A DNA stretch of 33,165 nt from Amycolatopsis sp. (GTDB lineage Bacteria > Actinomycetota > Actinomycetes > Mycobacteriales > Pseudonocardiaceae), in the NCBI RefSeq assembly GCF_025464955.1, contig NZ_JAODNM010000169.1, positions 1 through 33,165 on the forward strand, read 5' to 3'. The notes beneath the pieces were generated by a model. The model worked only from the letters and a program-made list of their open reading frames with translations, did not search any database and was not told the DNA's origin. Both the position numbers and the translations under genes were made by a program. This document shows, one piece after another, positions 1 through 8,500 of the stretch (within the stretch, counting starts at the first letter, position 1; each line of letters begins with the position of its first letter).

Positions 1-359
1 CCGCGGTACTCGGCACCAACGACGCGATCCTCAACCTGGGGCGAGCACGACGGTTGGCGTCCCCGTCGCAATGCCGGGCGTTGGCGATCCGGGACAAGGG
101 CTGCGCCCACCCCGGCTGTCACCGGCCACCACGGTTCTGCGAAGCACACCACGTCGTGGCATGGGTGGACGGCGGGCTCACCAACCTCGGCAATCTCACG
201 CTGCTCTGCGACTACCACCATCGGCAATTACATCACTCGGACTGGTCGATGCGGATGGTCGACGGAGTACCGGAGTTCATCCCGCCGAAGTGGCTGGATC
301 AAGAACAGAAACCGATCCGCAACACCGCACACGACCGGCCCTACGAGCACGCGGCCTGA
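1..359 (+). CDS. HNH endonuclease-like protein, DUF222/13E12 family (3' end only)
   Basis: The reading frame is open from the left edge (frame starting at base 3) to a TGA at 357-359, so the gene begins outside the window. The visible C-terminus carries the HNH zinc-finger nuclease fold typical of actinobacterial 13E12/DUF222 proteins: an LGRARRLASPSQ lead-in, then a Cys-x4-Cys pair in GCAHPGCHRPP, CEAHHV with the HH catalytic/metal pair, a GGLTNLGNLTLLC stretch and the closing HH. These proteins usually have an N-terminal DUF222 region of about 250-300 residues, not visible here. They are abundant multicopy genes in actinomycetes; nuclease activity is presumed from the motif and the cellular role is unknown. 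A TTG at 54 could serve as an internal start but is unlikely to be the true one. Confidence 0.85.
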   Translation, partial: AVLGTNDAILNLGRARRLASPSQCRALAIRDKGCAHPGCHRPPRFCEAHHVVAWVDGGLTNLGNLTLLCDYHHRQLHHSDWSMRMVDGVPEFIPPKWLDQEQKPIRNTAHDRPYEHAA

Positions 360-374
360 TTCGGCTCGCCTGGT

Positions 375-404
375 GACCGTGGTGACGTAACAGTCACCAC
401 GGTC
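375..404 (+). terminator. Hairpin terminator after the HNH gene
   Basis: A perfect 12-bp inverted repeat (GACCGTGGTGAC at 375-386, GTCACCACGGTC at 393-404) encloses a 6-base loop, 15 bases after the stop codon. There is no T-tract, which is common for actinomycete terminators. It could also act on transcripts arriving from the convergent gene at 506-1312. Confidence 0.75.
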
Positions 405-505
405 GGCTCGGCGCGCACTCGATCACCTGATGGGAGCTTCGGCGAATGATGATGCACAGAGCTATTTCGGTGTTACGTGGTCGCTTTCTCTTGCGCGACG
501 GCTGC

Positions 506-1312
506 TCAGGCTCGCAGGTGGTCGACGATCCGCGCGAGATCCTCATCCGCTGCCTCGGGAAACGCGGTCAGTCGGTCGTGCACGGTTTTCGCCAATGGCA
601 GATCTGCCACGGCCGACGCAAGCGCAACGTCCTTGGCAGCCAGCCTGATCGGGTAGTGCACGCCCTTCGCGAACGCGCGCCCGGCAATGCCGCCCAGCAG
701 AGACCCGGCCATCGAGGCCTTCACCAGGTCCTCGGGCAGTCCGAGGGCGTCGGACAGAGCCAATGCCTCACCGATGACAGCCACCCCGCCGATGACGGCG
801 TTGATCAGCACGAGCTTCAGCGCTGCGCCGCTGCCGGCCGGGCCGGTCCTGGTGACGGTGCCGAACAGCTCAAGCAGCGACAAGACTTCGTCCGCGTCGC
901 CGCCGACCAGCAACGACAGTTCGCCGGCCGCCGCACGATCGACGCTGCCCATCACCGGCGAGTCGATCACCGCAACGCCGTCGGGCAGCAAGCCAGTGAC
1001 CTTGGTCAAAGCGTCGGGTCCGATGGTGGACGCTTCAATCAGGCGAGTGCCGGGCCGAAGCGCGGGCGCCAGGTCCGCGACCACGTCCAGCACCGCTGCC
1101 GGATCAGCAAGCATGGTGATGACGACGTCCGCATCACGCACCGCGTCCGCCGGCGTCGCCGCCACCTGCGCCCCCTCGGCACCCAATGCGGCGGCCCGCT
1201 CGGCGGTGCGGTTCCACACCGTCAGCGGGTATCCGGCAGTGAGTACCCGCTTGGCCATCGGGGCACCCATCGTGCCCAGCCCCAGAAACGCGATTCTCGT
1301 GTTCTTGTCCAT
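506..1312 (-). CDS. NAD(P)-dependent beta-hydroxyacid dehydrogenase (3-hydroxyisobutyrate dehydrogenase-like)
   Basis: This 268-residue protein has the two-domain layout of the beta-hydroxyacid dehydrogenase family. The N-terminal Rossmann domain carries the dinucleotide motif GLGTMG at residues 11-16. The substrate-binding segment reads DSPVMGS, where many homologues have DAPVSGG. The expected catalytic lysine is K166 in GSGAALKLVLIN. The family oxidises or reduces short beta-hydroxyacids such as 3-hydroxyisobutyrate, tartronate semialdehyde or succinic semialdehyde; the altered substrate loop means I cannot name the substrate, and imine reductases share this fold. The ATG at 1312 is chosen because it lies directly before the Rossmann fold; a longer frame would run into the divergent LysR gene. 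The 58-bp divergent arrangement suggests control by that regulator. Confidence 0.85.
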   Translation of the reverse strand: MDKNTRIAFLGLGTMGAPMAKRVLTAGYPLTVWNRTAERAAALGAEGAQVAATPADAVRDADVVITMLADPAAVLDVVADLAPALRPGTRLIEASTIGPDALTKVTGLLPDGVAVIDSPVMGSVDRAAAGELSLLVGGDADEVLSLLELFGTVTRTGPAGSGAALKLVLINAVIGGVAVIGEALALSDALGLPEDLVKASMAGSLLGGIAGRAFAKGVHYPIRLAAKDVALASAVADLPLAKTVHDRLTAFPEAADEDLARIVDHLRA

Positions 1313-1356
1313 GCACTCAACGCTAGGTACCCCAGAGCGATGTGGGAAGCGAATGT

Positions 1357-1378
1357 CTAGCATGGAAACCATGCCTAG
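1357..1378. promoter_or_regulatory. Inverted repeat overlapping the LysR start (candidate operator/promoter)
   Basis: CTAGCATGG at 1357-1365 and CCATGCCTAG at 1369-1378 form an inverted repeat that differs by one inserted base, separated by AAA. It lies across all plausible ATG codons of the LysR gene (1353, 1362, 1371). TAGCAT at 1358-1363 fits a TANNNT -10 element and would place the transcript start close to the ATG at 1371, giving a leaderless mRNA. No clear Shine-Dalgarno sequence precedes the gene, which fits that reading. Confidence 0.4.
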
Positions 1379-2276
1379 CTCGCATGGATCGTTCCGCCTG
1401 TCCGCACCGCTCCTCCGCGTGTTCACCGTGGTCGCCCAGCTCGGCTCGTTCACCGCCGCCGGTCCCGCACTGGGCTACACCCAGTCCGCGATCTCCCGGC
1501 AGATCTCGACGCTGGAGGCCGAGTCCGGCGTGGCGCTGTTCGACCGGCTGCCACGCGGGGTCCGGCTCACCGAGGCCGGACGGCGCCTGCTGGCCCACGC
1601 CCAGGCCGTGCTCGACAGGCTGGAGGTCGCCCACCGCGAACTGGTCGACCTGCGCGAGCTGGCCATTGGCAGGCTCAGGGTCGGGGCGTTCGCTACCGCC
1701 GATGCCACGCTCGTGCCGGAGGCCATCGCCGCCTTTCACACCGCGTATCCGGACGTCACCGTTTCCCTGCGTGAAGGTTTCACCCCGGAGCTGCTCGGGA
1801 TGCTCGCCGAAGGCGAGGTCGACGTGGCCGTCGTGAGCTACTCTGCCGCGTATCACGTCGACGGTGTGGACCTCCACAAACTGTGCGACGACCACATGTA
1901 CGTCGCGCTGCCCCGCGACCATCGACGGGCAGGCGCGCGACGGCTCCGCCTGACCGAACTGGCCGAGGAATCCTGGATCGCCGGCAGTTCGCGCCCGGAG
2001 GAGACGTTGATCAGTTCGTGCCTGCGCACCGGGTTCGAGCCGCGGATCGGATTCGTGGCCAAGGACTGGGTCGCCAAGCAGGGCTTCGTCGCCGCCGGCC
2101 TGGGCATCACCCTGATCCCGTCGCTGATCGCCGGCGCGGCGCGACCGGATATTGTGCTGGTCCCGCTGCATCCCGAGGACGTCCCGCCCCGACAGGTCTA
2201 CGCCGCGACCACAAGCGGTCTCACCCCATCGCCCGCCACCTCGGCGTTCCTGACACTGCTCGGAGGTGGCGGGTGA
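1371..2276 (+). CDS. LysR-family transcriptional regulator
   Basis: This protein of about 301 residues has the usual LysR length and layout. An N-terminal winged helix-turn-helix (LLRVFTVVAQLGSFTAAG, then YTQSAISRQISTLE and LFDRLPRGVRLTEAG) is followed by a type 2 periplasmic-binding-protein-like effector domain from about residue 90 (GRLRVGAF to the C-terminus). LysR proteins usually control the divergent neighbour and themselves, here the beta-hydroxyacid dehydrogenase at 506-1312. ATG codons at 1353, 1362 and 1371 are all in frame; I chose 1371 because of the leaderless-promoter reading and because the protein then starts close to the HTH. The effector is unknown. The gene converges on the sugar operon with an 11-bp gap and no visible terminator. 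Confidence 0.88.
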   Translation: MPSSHGSFRLSAPLLRVFTVVAQLGSFTAAGPALGYTQSAISRQISTLEAESGVALFDRLPRGVRLTEAGRRLLAHAQAVLDRLEVAHRELVDLRELAIGRLRVGAFATADATLVPEAIAAFHTAYPDVTVSLREGFTPELLGMLAEGEVDVAVVSYSAAYHVDGVDLHKLCDDHMYVALPRDHRRAGARRLRLTELAEESWIAGSSRPEETLISSCLRTGFEPRIGFVAKDWVAKQGFVAAGLGITLIPSLIAGAARPDIVLVPLHPEDVPPRQVYAATTSGLTPSPATSAFLTLLGGGG

Positions 2277-2287
2277 CCCGACGGTAC

Positions 2288-3292
2288 CTACTCCCCCGAC
2301 GAGAACGCGGCGTCGAAAGAGGCATCGGGACGTTCGAAGTTGAACTTGCGGATGAACTCCAGCGCTTCGGGACCACCCAGCAGCCGGTCCATGCCGGCGT
2401 CCTCCCATTCGATCGAGATCGGGCCGTCGTAGCCGATCGCGTTGAGCATGCGGAAGACGTCCTCCCACGGCACATGACCGTGACCGGCCGAGACGAAGTC
2501 CCAGCCGCGCCGCGGATCGCCCCACGGCAGGTGCGAACCGAGCCGTCCGCTGCGCCCGTTGAGCTGTTTGCGCGACTCCTTGCAGTCGACGTGGTAGATC
2601 CGGTCCTTGAAGTCCCAGAGAAACCCGACCGGATCCAGGTCCTGCCAGACGAAATGCGACGGGTCGAAGTTCAGCCCGAACGCGGGCCGGTGCCCGATGG
2701 CTTCGAGCGTGCGGACGGTCGTCCAGTAGTCGTAGGCGATCTCGCTGGGATGCACCTCGTGCGCGAACCGGACGCCGACCTCGTCGAAGACGTCAAGGAT
2801 CGGGTTCCAGCGGTCCGCGAAGTCGGCGTAGCCACGTTCGATCATCGCCGGCGGCACCGGCGGGAACATCGCGACGGTGTGCCAGATGGACGATCCGGTG
2901 AATCCGATCACTGTGGACACACCGAGTTTCGCGGCCGCGCGCGCAGTGTCCTTGATCTCCTCGGCGGCGCGCTGCCGGACACCCTCGGGCGCACCGTCGC
3001 CCCAGATCCTCGCCGGCAGGATCGCCTGATGCCGCTCGTCGATCGGGTGGTCGCACACGGCCTGCCCGACGAGGTGGTTCGAGATCGCCCAGACCTTCAG
3101 GCCGTGCCTGGCCAACGTGTCCAGTTTGGACTGGACGTAACCGTCGTCGGCCAACGCCTTGTCCACCTCGAAATGGTCACCCCAGCAGGCGATCTCAAGG
3201 CCCTCATAGCCCCACTCCCCGGCCACTCGGCAAACCTCTTCGAACGGCAGATCGGCCCACTGCCCGGTGAACAGGGTCAAGGGACGAGCCAT
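2288..3292 (-). CDS. Sugar phosphate isomerase/epimerase-like TIM-barrel protein (AP endonuclease 2 superfamily)
   Basis: A 334-residue xylose-isomerase-like TIM barrel. Candidate divalent-metal ligands occur in the expected order: Glu and His in FAHEVHPSE, Asp and His in LNFDPSHF, His-x-Asp in YHVDCKE, and Glu in ISIEWED near the end. Members isomerise or epimerise sugars and ketosugars, or cleave 3-keto-glycosides when paired with Gfo/Idh enzymes. The ATG at 3292 is preceded by a strong AGGAGG five bases upstream, which rules out the longer frame from 3325. It is the third gene of the operon 5358 to 2288, 45 bases after the preceding stop. The exact substrate cannot be read from sequence; myo-inositol, ketosugar and glycoside substrates are all possible. 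Confidence 0.85.
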   Translation of the reverse strand: MARPLTLFTGQWADLPFEEVCRVAGEWGYEGLEIACWGDHFEVDKALADDGYVQSKLDTLARHGLKVWAISNHLVGQAVCDHPIDERHQAILPARIWGDGAPEGVRQRAAEEIKDTARAAAKLGVSTVIGFTGSSIWHTVAMFPPVPPAMIERGYADFADRWNPILDVFDEVGVRFAHEVHPSEIAYDYWTTVRTLEAIGHRPAFGLNFDPSHFVWQDLDPVGFLWDFKDRIYHVDCKESRKQLNGRSGRLGSHLPWGDPRRGWDFVSAGHGHVPWEDVFRMLNAIGYDGPISIEWEDAGMDRLLGGPEALEFIRKFNFERPDASFDAAFSSGE

Positions 3293-3337
3293 GGTTCCTC
3301 CTGTGGTGACGGTTCTTCCGGTCAAACGCGCTCTGGG

Positions 3338-4192
3338 TCAAGCGATCGCCTCGCGCGACGTCGCCCGGCGCAGGAAGTCCAGCGATTCCCTGGCGACCAC
3401 CGGCGCGATGTGGCTGTGCCTCGGCAGGTCGACTGCGACGAGCCCGCGGTAGCCGATTTGGGCGAGCGCATCGAGCACCGGCGGAAAGTCGATCTCGCCG
3501 TGGCCGAGTTCCAGGTTTTCGTGGCCACCATGGCATCGGTCGTCCAGTTGGACGTGGACGAGCCGCTGTCCAGCGCGCCGGACGCACTCCGCGACCGGCT
3601 GCGGTTCGGCGCACCGACAGTGCCCGATGTCGAGGGCGAGGCCGAACCGTTCGGGATCGCCGAGCCTGGCCGCGAGCCGGTCGTACCCGTCGAGGTCGGC
3701 TGCCAGCATGTCCGGCCGGGGTTCGAAACCGAGCCGGACGCCGCACGCGTCGGCCGCCGCGAGGACGTTCTCGCAGCCTTCGGCCAGATAGTCCCAAGCC
3801 AGCGGGCCCGGCAGACCACCGGGAACGACCCCACCACCGAACGACACCACCCCGGCGCCCAGGTCGGCCGCGATCGCCACGGCCTTGACCAGGAACGCGA
3901 TGCGCTTGTCCCGTCCCGGTTCCAGCAACGTGGGAGAGTTCTTGCGCCACGGATCGAGCAGATAACCCGCACCCGTCTCGACCACCACCGACAGGCCGAG
4001 CCGTTCCAGGTCGAGGACGAGCGCCGAAACGCGGTGGAAGAGGTCCCTGGCGAACGGGTCGAGATGGCAGTGGTCAAGGGTCAGCGCGACCCCTTCGTAG
4101 CCCAGGTTCGCGATGACCCGCAGGGCGTCGGGAAGCCGGTGGTGCGCGAAACCGTTGGTGCCGTACCCGAACTTCAACTGCCCCGGCTTCAT
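3338..4192 (-). CDS. Sugar phosphate isomerase/epimerase-like TIM-barrel protein
   Basis: A 284-residue protein of the same superfamily as its downstream neighbour but only distantly similar to it. Candidate metal-site segments are GFEPRP (Glu), LALDIGHC (Asp/His), VHVQLDD (His/Asp) and VAVDLPRHSH near the C-terminus. In the last segment an Asp stands where most family members have a Glu ligand, so metal binding or specificity may differ. The start ATG overlaps the stop of the Gfo/Idh gene by four bases (ATGA), which implies translational coupling. Two paralogous TIM barrels beside one Gfo/Idh oxidoreductase suggests successive isomerisation or lyase steps on an oxidised sugar. I cannot assign a reaction. 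Confidence 0.82.
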   Translation of the reverse strand: MKPGQLKFGYGTNGFAHHRLPDALRVIANLGYEGVALTLDHCHLDPFARDLFHRVSALVLDLERLGLSVVVETGAGYLLDPWRKNSPTLLEPGRDKRIAFLVKAVAIAADLGAGVVSFGGGVVPGGLPGPLAWDYLAEGCENVLAAADACGVRLGFEPRPDMLAADLDGYDRLAARLGDPERFGLALDIGHCRCAEPQPVAECVRRAGQRLVHVQLDDRCHGGHENLELGHGEIDFPPVLDALAQIGYRGLVAVDLPRHSHIAPVVARESLDFLRRATSREAIA

Positions 4193-5358
4193 CGAGGTTC
4201 GCCGATGGCGGTCCAGACGCTGTTCGCGGCGGCGCTGGTTTCGACCGCGGCGAGCACCCGCTGCACCTGGAGACCGTCCGCAAAGGACGGTTCCGGGTCG
4301 TGCCCGCCGGCGATCGCCGTGAGGAAGTCGTAAACCTCATGGGTGAAGGAGTGTTCATAGCCGAGCGCGTGTCCGGGCGGCCACCAGGCCGACAGGTACG
4401 GGTGGGTGGGTTCGGTGACCAGGATCCGGCGGAACCCGGCCGTGGCCGGGTCGTCGGTGTGGTCGTGAAAGGACAGTTCGTTCATCGACTCGAAGTCGAA
4501 GGCGAGACTGCCGAGCGAACCGTTGAGCTCGATCCGCATCGAGTTCTTGCGGCCGCCGGCGAGCCGGGTCGCCTCGAAGCTGCCGATCGCCCCCGAATCG
4601 AACCGGGCGTGGAACAGGGCGGCGTCGTCGACGGTGACGGTCCCCCGTTCGCCCGATGCGGACCCGACCAACGGCCGCTCGGTGATGAAGGTTTCGGTCA
4701 GCCCGCTCACCCCGGTGATCCGCGAACCGGTGAGGAACTGGGCGAGGTCGATGATGTGCGCGCCGATGTCGCCGAGCGCGCCGGACCCGGCTTTCTCCCG
4801 GTCCAGGCGCCAGACGAGCGGGAACTCGGGATCGAGGATCCAGTCCTGAAGGTACTGTGCCCGGACGTGGCGGATCGTGCCGAGCCTGCCGTCCGCGACG
4901 AGCTTGCGCGCCAGTGCGAGCGCGGGCACGCGCCGGTAGTTGAACGCCACCATCGACCGGACCCCGGCGGCCTGCGCCCGGTCCGCGGCTTCGGTCATCG
5001 CCACGGCCTCCTCGACGGAGTTCGCGAGCGGTTTTTCGCACAGGACGTGCTTCCCGGCTTCAAGCGCGGCGATGGCGATCTCGGCGTGCGTGTCGCCCGG
5101 GGTGCAGATGTCGATGACGTCGACGTCGTCGCGGTCGATCACCCGCCGCCACTGGGACTCGGCGACCCGCCAGCCGAGTTTCCCCGCGGCCGCTTCGGTT
5201 TTGTCGCGGTCGCGGCCGCACAGGGCGACCATGTCCGGTTCCAGCGGCACGTCGAACACCCGGTGCGCGGTACGCCACGCCTGCGAATGCGCGGCACCCA
5301 TGAAGGCGTATCCGATCATGCCGATGCCGATCCGGGCCGGCCGCGTCGAGCTCGTCAT
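4189..5358 (-). CDS. Gfo/Idh/MocA-family NAD(P)-dependent sugar oxidoreductase
   Basis: A 389-residue protein of typical family length. The N-terminal Rossmann domain opens with GIGMIGYAFMGAAHSQAW, has the conserved EKP motif at 108-110 (CEKPLANS), and continues with the C-terminal alpha/beta substrate domain. The catalytic Asp/His pair is likely D197 and H201 in GDIGAHIIDLAQF. Family members oxidise a ring hydroxyl of a sugar, inositol or glycoside, often to a 3-keto product handled by TIM-barrel partners such as the two genes that follow. It is the first gene of the operon and is transcribed away from the GH92 mannosidase. GGGG ahead of the ATG is a weak ribosome-binding site. Confidence 0.9.
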   Translation of the reverse strand: MTSSTRPARIGIGMIGYAFMGAAHSQAWRTAHRVFDVPLEPDMVALCGRDRDKTEAAAGKLGWRVAESQWRRVIDRDDVDVIDICTPGDTHAEIAIAALEAGKHVLCEKPLANSVEEAVAMTEAADRAQAAGVRSMVAFNYRRVPALALARKLVADGRLGTIRHVRAQYLQDWILDPEFPLVWRLDREKAGSGALGDIGAHIIDLAQFLTGSRITGVSGLTETFITERPLVGSASGERGTVTVDDAALFHARFDSGAIGSFEATRLAGGRKNSMRIELNGSLGSLAFDFESMNELSFHDHTDDPATAGFRRILVTEPTHPYLSAWWPPGHALGYEHSFTHEVYDFLTAIAGGHDPEPSFADGLQVQRVLAAVETSAAANSVWTAIGEPR

Positions 5359-5429
5359 AGGTGCCCCGAATTCACTCGTACCCAGTTCCCGGTGAGCGGG
5401 AAACCCTTGCCACGGCGCCGTTCCTTAAC

Positions 5430-5443
5430 GTGACCGCAGTCAC
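5430..5443. repeat. Short inverted repeat in the Gfo/Idh-GH92 spacer
   Basis: GTGAC at 5430-5434 and GTCAC at 5439-5443 are separated by four bases. It lies beside the stronger palindrome at 5462-5484 and may be a second, unrelated protein-binding site. The arms are short and chance occurrence is possible. Confidence 0.3.
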
Positions 5444-5445
5444 AA

Positions 5446-5484
5446 GATATACAGTAACCGATTTAGTCCACAAGGTGAACTAAA
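5446..5484. promoter_or_regulatory. Palindromic operator and promoter between the sugar operon and GH92
   Basis: TTTAGTCCAC (5462-5471) and GTGAACTAAA (5475-5484) form a 23-bp inverted repeat with one mismatch and a 3-base centre. On the minus strand TTGTGG (5473-5468) and TATATC (5451-5446), 16 bases apart, resemble -35 and -10 elements, so a bound repressor would cover the -35 of the Gfo/Idh operon. On the plus strand TTAACG (5425-5430) and TACAGT (5450-5455) are weaker promoter candidates. TTAGT...ACTAA half-sites resemble operators of ROK-family sugar repressors such as XylR; this is an inference, and no such regulator is in the window. Confidence 0.5.
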
Positions 5485-5503
5485 CGCCGCCGCGGGAGAC
5501 GAA

Positions 5504-8500
5504 ATGCCGCTAAGCCGATCCTTCCGCACCGGGGCGGCCGTAGTCCTCGCCGCCGTACTGACCGGGGCCCTCGCAAGCACGCAGCCGGCATCAGCTGCCG
5601 GAGCCGCCGACGCACCGGTCGCCGACCCCACCACGCTGGTGAATCCCTGGCTCGGTACCGGAAGCGGCGGACCGATCGTCGGATCAGTGAACGCCTTTCC
5701 CGGCGCTTCGGCCCCGTTCGGCATGCTGACCTGGAGCCCCGAAACCACGTCGCGGCCGGCCGGCGGCGGGTACAATTACGCCGACTCCGCGACCACCGGC
5801 CTGAGCGTCACCCACCTGTCCGGCGTCGGCTGCCCCATCCAGGGCGACCTGCCGATCCTGCCGACCAGTGGGGACATCGGCGCCGCTCCCGGCACCGCGA
5901 CCCAGCCGTTCAGCCATTCCGGCGAGCAGGCGAGCCCCGGTTCGTATTCGGCGGACTTCGGCGGGATCACCACGGACATCGCCGCGACAACGAGGGCCGG
6001 GATCGGAGAGCTCGCCTTCCCGGCAGGCCCGCAGGCGAACCTGCTGTTCAAGGCCGGGTACTCGCAGAACGGCACCACCGATTCCACCGTGCGGATCGAC
6101 GGCGGCCAGGTCACCGGTTCGATCACCGGCGGGCACTTCTGCGCGCAGCAGAACGTGGGCACGGTCTTCTTCGCGGCCACGTTCGACCGGCCGTTCACCG
6201 ACCACGGCACCTGGAACGACACCGCCGTCGCCGACGGCAGCAGTTCCGCCGGCGGCCTGAGGACGGGCGCGTGGGTCGGTTTCGACACGACACAGCAAGC
6301 CGCGGTGAAGATGAAGGTCGCCATCAGCTACGTCAGCGCGGACAACGCGGCGGCGAACCTGCGGACGGAAATACCAGGCTGGGACCGCGCTTCGGTAGCG
6401 AAGGCCACCCATGACGCCTGGGTGAAGCAGCTATCGAAGATCGGGGTTGGCGGCGGCACCCACGACCAGCAGGTGCAGTTCTCCACCGCGTTGTACCACT
6501 GCCTGCTCGACCCGAACGTCTTCAACGACGCCAACGGGCAGTACCTCGGCTTCGACAACTTGGTCCACACGCTCACCCCCGGCAAGACGCAGTACGCCAA
6601 CTTCTCCGGCTGGGACGTCTACCGCTCGTTGATCCCCCTGCTGGCCGTGATCGCGCCCGACGAGACCAGCCAGATGATGCAGTCGCTGGTCAACGACGCG
6701 ACACAGGGCGGCTGGCTGCCGAAATGGCCGGTGGGCAACGGGTACACCGGGGTGATGAACGGCGACGCGGCCGACCCGATGATCGCCTCGGCCTTCGCGT
6801 TCGGTGCCACCGACTTCGACACGAACGCGGCGCTGGCCGCGATGGTCAAGGGCGCGACCGTGCCGCAGACGCCGGCGACGCTCGGGCAGGGCTACTACGA
6901 ACAGCGCCCGGGGCTTGCCGACTACCTGAAGCTCGGCTACGTCCCCAACACCGCCTCCAGCTCCATTTCGGACGTCTACAATGGAGCGTCCGAGACACTG
7001 GAGTACGCCCTCGCCGACTTCAGTATCTCCCAGCTGGCGAAGTCGCTCGGCAAGGCTTCGACGTCGAACCAGTTCCTGGACCGCTCCCAGAACTGGACCA
7101 CCCTGTTCAACACCGGCTCCGGCTTCGTCCAACCGCGTGACGGCAAAGGGGCGTTCCCCGCCGGCAACCCGGTGACCGCGGGGATCGGCACCTTCGGCCA
7201 GTCCGGTTTCCAGGAGGGCAATGCCGCGCAGTACACCTGGATGGTGCCGCAGAACGTCCGCGGCCTGTTCGACGCGCTCGGCGGCGACAAGAAGGTGGTC
7301 AGCCGGCTGGACGAGTACTTCACCGGGAACGGCAACGTCGGCGCGAACGACCCGCACTACTGGGGCGGCAACGAACCCAACATGCTGACACCCTGGCTCT
7401 ACGACTACGCCGGCGCCGCGTACAAGACGCAGGCGACTGTCCGCAAAGCACTGAACACGTTGTACAGCAACACTCCTGACGGCGAACCCGGGAACGACGA
7501 CCTCGGCGCGCTGAGCTCGTGGTACGTCTGGTCGGCCATCGGCCTCTACCCGGCGACTTCGGGCACCGACACGCTCGCCGTGAGCACTCCCCTATTCCCG
7601 TCGGTGACCCTGAACCTGCCGCACAACAAGGTCACCATCGCCGCCCCCGGCGCGCCGGGCAAGGAGTACGTGCACGGGCTCTCCGTCGACGGGAAGCCGA
7701 CGCGGCAAGCGTGGCTCCCCGCCTCGGCACTCACCGGCGACTCGCGGCAGCGTGACCAAAAGGGACAGACGCGCCTCGACTTCAGTCTGTCGGGCACGCC
7801 GGACAAGTCGTGGGGCACCGCGCCGCCGTCGTATCCGGCCGGCTCGGCGAAGTTCCCGCCCGGCATCACCCCGGTCGAGTTGACCAGCACCCCGGCACAG
7901 GCCGTGGTGGCCGTCGGCGCGCAGACGTCCAGCACCTTGCATTTCGCCGTCGGACAAGGAGCGCGGCCGGCAAAACCGGTCACCGTGCGGTCGTTCGCCT
8001 GGACCGCGCAGCCACCGGCCGGAGTGACGGTGACGCCGTCCTCGGGGACGGCCCAGGTCGGCTCCGACGGAACCGCGACCGTCGCCGTGTCACTGTCCGC
8101 CGCACCGGATGTGGTGCAGGGCTTCACGTCCATCCCGGTGGTGGTCAGCACCCCATCGGCATCACTGCCCCGACTCGACTTCCCCGTCGCCGTGGTGGGC
8201 GCGGCCGGTTCCGGCGCGTCGATCTGCACCACGCTGGGCACCCAGAACGTCTCGAACGGCCTATCCCAGTACGAGACGCCCGGCGACGGGGCGACCGCTC
8301 CGGTCACCGTCGACGGCCGTGACGCGCGGGAGACCGTGCAGCGCGTGCCCGGCGATCTGAACATGTACTTCAAGGTCGACGACCGGCTCGCCGCCAACGG
8401 CACATTCGCCACGACGTTCAGCATCGACTACTACGACTCCGGCACGGACACCTGGATGCTGCAGTACGACTCGCAGGGCAACAGCGCGTACCAGGTCGCC

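Noticed and set aside
3293..3325. Longer N-terminus for the TIM-barrel protein at 2288-3292
   Set aside because: AGGAGG five bases before the ATG at 3292 clearly sets the start; the extension has no ribosome-binding site.
1883..4333. Very long plus-strand open frame across the sugar operon
   Set aside because: It is antisense to well-supported genes, rich in Arg/Asp/Val, with no recognisable domain; an artefact of high GC.
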